From the NCBI GenBank assembly GCA_016210805.1, contig JACQTL010000401.1:1-11429 (forward strand): a DNA stretch of 11,429 nt. The letters run 5' to 3'. A model generated the notes under the pieces. The model had not been told where the DNA came from, did not search any database, and saw only the letters and a program-made list of their open reading frames with translations. Position 1 is the stretch's first letter; the number at the start of each line of letters is the position of its first letter. Origin of the DNA: Actinomycetota bacterium (GTDB taxonomy: Bacteria; Actinomycetota; UBA4738; G016210805). Shown here piece by piece: positions 6,407 through 11,429 of this stretch. The translations under genes were made by a program, and so were the position numbers.

Positions 6407-6913
6407 CTATGGCCGGGTCGGGTCCCTCCCGGGGATTTCGGGGGCCGGCGCCGCGGAGGGCCCGGAGCCCGGCCGGGTGCGCTCCACGAACGACCGGAGC
6501 TCGGCCAGGTGCTCGCGGTGGTGGTGGGGCCCGGACTCGTCGAACCACTCCACCGCCTCGTCGTCCACCTCATCAAGCGCCGCCCACTCCTGGAGCATCC
6601 GGTTCCGGCTGGCCACCCACTCGGAGCGCACCGCGGAGAGGTCCACGTCCTTCATGGCCTCGTGGAACCGAGCGTTCATCTCGTCCACTTCCCCGTGCCA
6701 GCCCTCGTAAGTACCCATACGCATCCGCTCCATCTGCTGGACCGCCTCGGCCATCCAGCACCCCAGGTGGGCAAGGAGGTCCTTCACGGACCGGTCGTCG
6801 GCGTCCCCGGGCTCCAGCATCTCCTCCCAAGAGAGCCGCCCCAGCACCTCGTGGAACTCGTCCCAGGCGGCCTCCTCCTGTCGGGCCAGCACCCTCCTGC
6901 GGTCATCCCCCAT
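6407..6913 (-). CDS. DinB-superfamily four-helix protein
   Basis: A 168-residue protein, mostly helical, with the DinB/DfsB-like pattern: SVKDLLAHLGCWMAEAVQQM (42-61), where His49 is the usual first metal ligand, and a late helix HHHREHLAELRSFVER (130-145) with His131 and His135 in the usual place of the last ligands. DinB-fold proteins include metal-dependent thiol transferases and proteins of unknown role; the substrate is not readable here. The last 20 residues are Pro/Gly/Ala-rich and probably disordered. The start is well supported: GGAGGAGG lies about 6 bases before the ATG at 6913, and the gene overlaps the obgE end by 11 bp. Its place between obgE and nadD is where many actinobacteria carry proB/proA. 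Confidence 0.8.
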   Translation of the reverse strand: MGDDRRRVLARQEEAAWDEFHEVLGRLSWEEMLEPGDADDRSVKDLLAHLGCWMAEAVQQMERMRMGTYEGWHGEVDEMNARFHEAMKDVDLSAVRSEWVASRNRMLQEWAALDEVDDEAVEWFDESGPHHHREHLAELRSFVERTRPGSGPSAAPAPEIPGRDPTRP

Positions 6914-8174
6914 CGCCGACCTCCTCCCCCGGGAAGAACTCGAACGCCCGGTCCCCGATCGTCACATCGTCGCCCCGCCGGGCTCCCTCCTCGGCCAGCC
7001 TCCGCTCCACGCCCTCCCTGGCCAGCCGGCGCTGGAGCCGCCGGATCTCGCCCGGGTCGTCGAAGTCGGTCTCGGCCACCCACCGCTCCACCACGCGTCC
7101 CCGGACCCGGAAGCCGCCGCCCTCACGGCTCACCGTGAACGGGTCCCGGCCCGGCCGGAGGACCACGTAGGGCGTCCGCTCGGGCTCGGCCGCGGCCGCC
7201 TCCCCGGCCAGGTCGCCGAGCCGGACGCCCAGCCGCTCGACACCCTCGCCGGACACGCCAGACACCTCCAGGACCTCGCCGGCCAGGGCACCGGCCCGTC
7301 GGGCCCGCTCGGCCTCGTCGAGGAGGTCCACCTTGGTGGCGGCGATCACGGAGGGACGTTCGGCCATCGAGGGATCGTATGCGGCCAGCTCGGCCCGGAC
7401 CGTGGCCAGGTCGGCGGACGGGTCCTCGCCGGCCAGGTCGACGACCATGGCCAGGGCCCGGCACCTGGACACGTGGCGGAGGAAGCGGTGGCCGAGCCCC
7501 CGCCCCTCGTGCGCGCCCTCGATCAGCCCGGGTACGTCGGCCAGGACGAACCGCTGGCCTTCCCCCTCGGGGTCGCCGGCCACGCCGAGGTTCGGGGTGA
7601 GCGTGGTGAACGGGTAGGCGGCCACCTTCGGCCGGGCCGCCGTGAGCGCCGCCAGGAGCGTCGACTTCCCGGCGTTGGGCAGGCCGACCAGCCCGACGTC
7701 GGCCACCACGCGGAGCTCGAGCTCGAGGCGGTGCTCCTCGCCGGGCTCGCCTCGCTCGGCCGTCCTCGGCGCCCGGTTCCGGGACCCGGCCCGGGCGGCG
7801 TTCCCCCGCCCCCCCCGACCTCCCCGGGCCACCACGACCCTCGATCCCTCCCCGACCAGGTCGGCCACGAGCCCCCTCTCGTCGCGCACGATGGTGCCGT
7901 CGGGGACCGGGACCACCAGGTCGCCGCCCCGGGCCCCGTCGCGGTCCTTCCCCTGCCCGTTGGCGCCGTCCTCCCCCCGGCGGTGGGGGTGGTCCCTGAG
8001 GTCGCGGAGGTCCCGGATGCCGGTGGACACCTCCAGGACCACGGACCCGCCGTCCCCCCCGCTGCCGCCGTCGGGCCGCCCCCTGGGCTCGTAGGGCTGA
8101 CGGAGGAAGGAGGCCGAGCCGTCGCCCCCCCGGCCGGCCCGGGCCAAGACCGTCGCCTCGTCCACGAAGTCCAT
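6903..8174 (-). CDS. obgE: GTPase ObgE/CgtA
   Basis: A 423-residue Obg GTPase acting in 50S assembly and stress control. It has the Gly-rich Obg domain (1-158; GRGGDGSASF, GRPDGGSGGDGG, ARGGRGGRGNA), the G domain (159-325) with Walker A GLPNAGKST (164-172), switch I PFTTLTPNLGV, DVPG (213-216), and a C-terminal OCT domain (about 335-415; YVVLRPGRDPFTV, FEFFPGEE) as in other actinobacterial Obg. The G4 motif is TKVD (280-283) rather than NKxD. The ATG at 8174 has no ribosome binding site, and a TATCTT box lies 10 bases upstream, so a leaderless transcript is possible. Only 29 bases separate it from a divergent gene, and it is cut off from rpmA by that gene. Confidence 0.97.
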   Translation of the reverse strand: MDFVDEATVLARAGRGGDGSASFLRQPYEPRGRPDGGSGGDGGSVVLEVSTGIRDLRDLRDHPHRRGEDGANGQGKDRDGARGGDLVVPVPDGTIVRDERGLVADLVGEGSRVVVARGGRGGRGNAARAGSRNRAPRTAERGEPGEEHRLELELRVVADVGLVGLPNAGKSTLLAALTAARPKVAAYPFTTLTPNLGVAGDPEGEGQRFVLADVPGLIEGAHEGRGLGHRFLRHVSRCRALAMVVDLAGEDPSADLATVRAELAAYDPSMAERPSVIAATKVDLLDEAERARRAGALAGEVLEVSGVSGEGVERLGVRLGDLAGEAAAAEPERTPYVVLRPGRDPFTVSREGGGFRVRGRVVERWVAETDFDDPGEIRRLQRRLAREGVERRLAEEGARRGDDVTIGDRAFEFFPGEEVGDGG

Positions 8175-8184
8175 GCCGTGGTCG

Positions 8185-8190
8185 AAGATA
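8185..8190 (-). promoter_or_regulatory. Candidate -10 box for obgE
   Basis: On the minus strand the hexamer TATCTT (TANNNT type) lies 10 bases before the obgE ATG. Transcription would start only a few bases before the ATG, which agrees with the missing ribosome binding site. No good -35 match was seen. It would lie in the gap before the divergent gene. Confidence 0.3.
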
Positions 8191-8203
8191 GCGTTCCCGG
8201 TGG

Positions 8204-8749
8204 ATGATGGACGCGATGGAGGAGCAGACGGGACCGCACGGGGAGCAGCCGGCCGGGCCCGCCGAGGGGGCCGAGCCGCAACGGGACGACCGGGTCACCG
8301 TCTGGGCGGTGCCTCTGGGCACGGCCCGGACCCGCACCCAGGGCGACAGGGGGGAGCTCTTCCTTGACCCCGGGGCGCTCCGGTTCCGGGCCGAGCGCCC
8401 CGACCGGAGCCTGCGAATCCCGCTGGAGGAGGTCCGACGGGTCAAGGTCGTGCTCGGGTCCCCGGTCATGCTGGTCCGCTACGCCGGAGAGGGCCGCCGG
8501 GGCCTGACCGCCTTCTACTTCGCGAAGCCCCCTCCCCTGGCCCCCAGAAGGGGGGAGCCGGAGCCCCCAGACACGACGGTGGCCCCGCCGGCCCCCTTCT
8601 CCGGGCGGGGCGCGGTCCCGTCGCGGCGGAAGGTCCGCTCCAGCAGCATCGCCTCGCTGATCGGGTGGAACCGCATCAAGAAGGGCGAGATCAGACGGTG
8701 GGCCAGGCGGATCCGGACGGCCGCAGCGCGGGCCCGCCGGGGAGCCTGA
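8204..8749 (+). CDS. Uncharacterised protein with PH-like domain and basic C-terminus
   Basis: A 181-residue protein on the opposite strand to its neighbours. Residues 1-30 are acidic/Pro-rich and disordered. Residues about 31-107 alternate like a PH/GRAM-type beta barrel (VTVWAVPLG, GELFLDPGALRFRAE, RSLRIPLEEVRRVKVVLGS, VMLVRYAG, LTAFYFAKPP). Residues 108-140 are a Pro-rich linker, and 141-180 a strongly basic, helix-prone tail (IGWNRIKKGEIRRWARRIR). This suggests a soluble protein that may touch membranes or nucleic acid, but no function is assigned. The start is ATG at 8204 or 8207, with 8216 also possible; no ribosome binding site helps. It is divergent to obgE (29-base gap) and convergent to rpmA (31-base gap). 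The domain-like pattern and codon use argue it is a real gene and not a shadow, since no gene lies opposite it. Confidence 0.75.
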   Translation: MMDAMEEQTGPHGEQPAGPAEGAEPQRDDRVTVWAVPLGTARTRTQGDRGELFLDPGALRFRAERPDRSLRIPLEEVRRVKVVLGSPVMLVRYAGEGRRGLTAFYFAKPPPLAPRRGEPEPPDTTVAPPAPFSGRGAVPSRRKVRSSSIASLIGWNRIKKGEIRRWARRIRTAAARARRGA

Positions 8750-8780
8750 GGGGGGACGCCGGGAAAGGGCGGGAGGCCGG

Positions 8781-9038
8781 CTACTCGGCGGCCGGCTCGA
8801 TGGAGGCGTAGCGGCGACCCCGGGACGTGGAGAACGTCACCCTGCCCGGGACCAGGGCGAACAGGGTGTCGTCCCCGCCCCGCTGGACGTTGGTGCCGGG
8901 GTGGATCCGGGTGCCGCGCTGGCGCACGATGATCGCGCCGGCGCTCACGTTCTCGCCGCCGAAGGCCTTCACGCCGAGCCGCTTGGACTCGGAGTCACGG
9001 CCGTTCCTGGAGGAGCCTCCGCCCTTCTTGTGTGCCAT
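8781..9038 (-). CDS. rpmA: 50S ribosomal protein bL27
   Basis: An 85-residue protein that reaches the peptidyl transferase centre of the 50S subunit with its N-terminus. The family start MAHKKGGGSSRNGRDS is intact from the first Met, so there is no cleaved N-terminal extension as in Firmicutes. LGVKAFGGENVSAGAIIVRQ and GTRIHPGTNV follow as expected; length is normal. It lies 31 bases after rplU on the same strand. Its 3' end faces the PH-like gene, with no clear terminator between them. Confidence 0.98.
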   Translation of the reverse strand: MAHKKGGGSSRNGRDSESKRLGVKAFGGENVSAGAIIVRQRGTRIHPGTNVQRGGDDTLFALVPGRVTFSTSRGRRYASIEPAAE

Positions 9039-9069
9039 GGCCCACCGAGGTTAGCAGACGTCGGGAGCC

Positions 9070-9504
9070 CTACTCGGCCTTCTCCTCCGCCCCGGCCGGC
9101 TTCTCGGCCTTCGCCCCCTTGGCCGGGGCCTCCGCGCCCTCTGCCTTCTCGGCCTTCGGGGCCTTGGCGAGCGCGGCCTTCTTCTGGGCCGGCCGCTCGG
9201 CGATCTCCTTGATCTCGACGAGCGTCATCATCTGGCGGTGCCCCTGGCGCCGGGCGTAGCCGGACTTGGGGCGGTACTTGAACACCTTGACCTTGTCGCC
9301 CTTCCTCTCGCCCAGGAGCTCGGCGGTCACGGCGCTCCGGGAGGCGTCCTTCCCGAACCGCGTGGTCCCGTCGTCGTCCACCACCAGGATGGGGTCGAAG
9401 GTGACGGTGTCGCCGGGGCCGCCGCCGTGCATCAGCTCGACCTCGATCACGTCCCCGGCCTTGACCTTGTGCTGCTTGCCACCCGCTCTGATCACGGCGT
9501 ACAT
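9070..9504 (-). CDS. rplU: 50S ribosomal protein bL21 with C-terminal extension
   Basis: A 144-residue protein; the first 103 residues are standard bL21 (MYAVIRAGGKQHKVKAGD, KVKVFKYRPKSGYARRQGHRQ as two family blocks), an early-assembly 23S rRNA-binding protein. Residues about 104-144 are an added tail of Lys, Ala, Glu and Pro with repeated KAEKAE-like units, probably disordered; tails of this kind are known on bL21 of some actinobacteria. The start is firm, with GGAGGA a few bases before the ATG. It lies 43 bases after the RNase E/G gene and is probably transcribed with it and rpmA. Confidence 0.97.
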   Translation of the reverse strand: MYAVIRAGGKQHKVKAGDVIEVELMHGGGPGDTVTFDPILVVDDDGTTRFGKDASRSAVTAELLGERKGDKVKVFKYRPKSGYARRQGHRQMMTLVEIKEIAERPAQKKAALAKAPKAEKAEGAEAPAKGAKAEKPAGAEEKAE

Positions 9505-9547
9505 CGTTCGTTCCTCCGTTCGGGTCGCCCGTTCGCCTCGGGTCGGA

Positions 9548-11429
9548 TCACGCCTCGAGGGTCAACAGTATCCCGCGGCCCCCGCAGGTCGGGCAGGTCT
9601 CCGAGAACGACTCCACCAGCCCGGCCGACACCCGCTTGCGGGTCACCTCCAGCAGGCCGAGCGGGGTGATGTCGAACACCTGGGACCGGGTCTTGTCCTG
9701 GGCCATGGCCTCCTTGAGGGCCCCCACGACCTTGTCGCGGTTCTTCTCGAGGAGCATGTCGATGAAGTCGATGATGATGATCCCGCCGATGTCGCGGAGC
9801 CGGAGCTGCCTGGCGATCTCCTCCGCGGCCTCGACGTTGGTCTTCACCACCGTCTCCTCGAGGTTCGTCTTGCCGACGTGCTTGCCGGTGTTCACGTCGA
9901 TCACCGTCATGGCCTCGACGCGCTCGATGATGATGTAGCCCCCCGACGGGAGCCACACCTTGCGGTCCAGGGCCTTGTGGATCTGCTCGGTGGCGTGGAG
10001 CTCCTCGAACAGCGTCAGCGGGCCGCCGTGCAGTCGCACCTTCTCCACCAGGTCCGGAGCCACCTCCCGCAGGTATCCGCCGATCCGCTCGAACACCCTC
10101 TCCGAGTCGGTGACGATCTCCTTGAACTCGCCGCCGGTGAACAGGTCGCGGACGACCCGGACGGTGAGCTCGGGCTCCTCGTAGAGCACGCGGGGTGGCT
10201 TCCCCTTCTTCGCGCTCTTCTCGATCGCCGCCCACTCCTCGACCAGGCGCTGGACGTCGGCGGCCAGGTCCTCCTCGCTGGCCCCGTCGGCGGCGGTCCG
10301 CACGATCACGCCGTGCTGCTCGGGCCGGACCTTCTTCACCGCGGCCCGCAGGCGGCGGCGCTCGTCGTCGGGGAGGCGTCGGCTGATCCCGAACACCTGG
10401 GCGTTGGGGACGACGACCAGGTACCGGCCGGGCAGGCTGACCTGCGCGGTGAGCCGGGCGCCCTTCCCGCCGATGGGGTCCTTGGTGACCTGGACGACCA
10501 CGCCCTGGCCTGGCTTGAGGACGCGCTCGATCCGCCGCTCCCCGCCCTCGAGGTCCTGGGCGTCGTAGTTCACCTCACCGGCGTACAGGACGGCGTTGCG
10601 GCCCCTGCCGATGTCCACGAACGCGGCCTCCATGCCGGGCAGGACGTTCTGGACCCGCCCCAGGTAGATGTTGCCGACCATGGAGTGGGCCCCCGAGCGG
10701 GTGATGTAGTGCTCGACCAGGACGCGGTCCTCCATCACGGCGATCTGGTCGCGGTCCCCGCGCTCGGTGATGAGCATCACCTTGTCCTCGGAGCGCCTGA
10801 TCACGGGGGTGGGCTCGCGGCGGCGGCGGACCCCCCGGGCCGCCCGGGTCCGGGTCGGGCCGGACTCGTCCTCCTTGCGCGTGCGCCGGCGCCTGGTCCT
10901 GGTGGGGCCGGTGTCCTCCGCGGCCTCGGCCTTCTCGGCCTTCCCTGCCTTCCCGGCCTCGCGGGGCTTCGCCGGACGGCGCCCCCTGGTGGCCCGGGCC
11001 GGCTTCTCCGCGGCCTCTTCGCCCGCCCCGGCTTCCCCGGCCCCGGCCTCCTCGGGCTTCTCCGCCCTGGGCCGGCGGGCTCGCGGCTTCCTGGCGGGCG
11101 CCGGCTCCGCCTGCGCCTCACCCTCGGACCCCTCCGGGGCCTCGGCCTTCCGGGCGGGCCTCCGGGCGGGGGCCCGCTTCCGGACGGGCGCCGCCTTCAG
11201 GGGCTCGGGCTCGCCCTCCGCAGTCTCCTCCGGGGCCGGGCGGGTCGCCCCCGACCCCTTCCGACGCCTCCGCCGGCGCTTCGCGGCCCCCGTGCGGGCG
11301 GGCTCCACCGCCGCCTGGGGCTCCGCGGGGCCCTCGCCATCGGCGACCTCGGTCGCGGCCTCCCGGGCGGAGCCCGCGTCCGCGCCGTCGCCCGGACCCG
11401 AGCCGCTCCGCCGCCGGCCGCCCCGGCGG
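9548..11429 (-). CDS. rne: Ribonuclease E/G (5' end off window)
   Basis: The frame is open to the right edge, so the N-terminus is missing; 626 residues are visible. A GTG at 11308 exists, but the same Arg/Gly/Ala-rich composition continues upstream, so the true start is probably outside. The first 220 or so visible residues are a disordered, Lys/Arg/Ala/Glu/Pro-rich extension with Arg clusters (KRRRRRRKGSG). Then come the S1-type RNA-binding segment (MVGNIYLGRVQNVLPGMEAA), the catalytic DNase I-like part with metal-binding Asp in VIDVNTG (about 9883-9905) and IIIIDFIDM (about 9756-9782), and the zinc-link CPTCGGRG (9572-9595). The protein ends 6 residues later, so it has no C-terminal scaffold. 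It cuts single-stranded RNA in mRNA decay and rRNA/tRNA maturation. Whether to call it rne or rng depends on the missing part; the long extension favours rne. Confidence 0.95.
   Translation of the reverse strand, partial: RRGGRRRSGSGPGDGADAGSAREAATEVADGEGPAEPQAAVEPARTGAAKRRRRRRKGSGATRPAPEETAEGEPEPLKAAPVRKRAPARRPARKAEAPEGSEGEAQAEPAPARKPRARRPRAEKPEEAGAGEAGAGEEAAEKPARATRGRRPAKPREAGKAGKAEKAEAAEDTGPTRTRRRRTRKEDESGPTRTRAARGVRRRREPTPVIRRSEDKVMLITERGDRDQIAVMEDRVLVEHYITRSGAHSMVGNIYLGRVQNVLPGMEAAFVDIGRGRNAVLYAGEVNYDAQDLEGGERRIERVLKPGQGVVVQVTKDPIGGKGARLTAQVSLPGRYLVVVPNAQVFGISRRLPDDERRRLRAAVKKVRPEQHGVIVRTAADGASEEDLAADVQRLVEEWAAIEKSAKKGKPPRVLYEEPELTVRVVRDLFTGGEFKEIVTDSERVFERIGGYLREVAPDLVEKVRLHGGPLTLFEELHATEQIHKALDRKVWLPSGGYIIIERVEAMTVIDVNTGKHVGKTNLEETVVKTNVEAAEEIARQLRLRDIGGIIIIDFIDMLLEKNRDKVVGALKEAMAQDKTRSQVFDITPLGLLEVTRKRVSAGLVESFSETCPTCGGRGILLTLEA

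Noticed and set aside
4395..7138. Very long plus-strand open frames opposite rsfS to obgE
   Set aside because: They are Arg/Pro/Gly-rich shadows produced by the high GC content opposite well-recognised minus-strand genes.
8775..8796. GC-rich inverted repeat GCCGGC-N9-GCCGGC as a terminator between the PH-like gene and rpmA
   Set aside because: The arms are short self-palindromes expected in such GC-rich DNA, it overlaps the rpmA stop, and no T run follows on either strand.

Overview
The window looks like a chromosomal fragment of a very high-GC actinobacterium (Actinomycetota), probably from a poorly sampled or deep-branching lineage. The reasons are GC-saturated third codon positions, frequent GTG/TTG starts, the order rne-rplU-rpmA-obgE-nadD-LytR_C gene-rsfS, an RNase E/G with a long Lys/Arg/Ala-rich N-terminal extension, and a tRNA without encoded CCA. 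The class is an inference; no marker here fixes it.

Right part (about 4180-11429, almost all minus strand): a housekeeping block read right to left. It runs RNase E/G (5' end off the window), bL21, bL27, then an unrelated gene on the plus strand, then ObgE, a DinB-fold protein, NadD, a membrane protein with a degenerate LCP domain plus a LytR_C domain, RsfS, and a tRNA-Ala(GGC) gene. Themes are RNA turnover, ribosome assembly and silencing, and NAD synthesis. Most junctions are short or overlapping (11-bp overlap obgE/DinB, 4-bp overlap nadD/LCP-like gene), so obgE to rsfS is surely co-transcribed. The plus-strand PH-like gene at 8204-8749 sits inside the usually contiguous rplU-rpmA-obgE operon.

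Middle part (about 1660-4180, plus strand): a two-gene unit, a MarR-family regulator and a ClC-type anion channel/transporter with CBS domains, with a clear palindromic operator candidate before the regulator. The unit is bracketed by two direct copies of the 3' end of the tRNA-Ala: the real tRNA at 4181-4203 and a degraded copy at 1662-1690. This is the layout left by insertion at a tRNA 3' end, though no integrase is visible.

Left part (1-1428, minus strand): an ECF sigma factor gene overlapping a single-pass membrane protein that runs off the left edge. The pair has the layout of a sigma factor and its membrane-bound partner, but the partner has no zinc-type anti-sigma motif. The 391 bp between the sigma gene and marR hold no convincing gene, but do hold two related palindromes and the tRNA fragment.

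No CRISPR array, insertion sequence, transposase, integrase or phage gene was seen.
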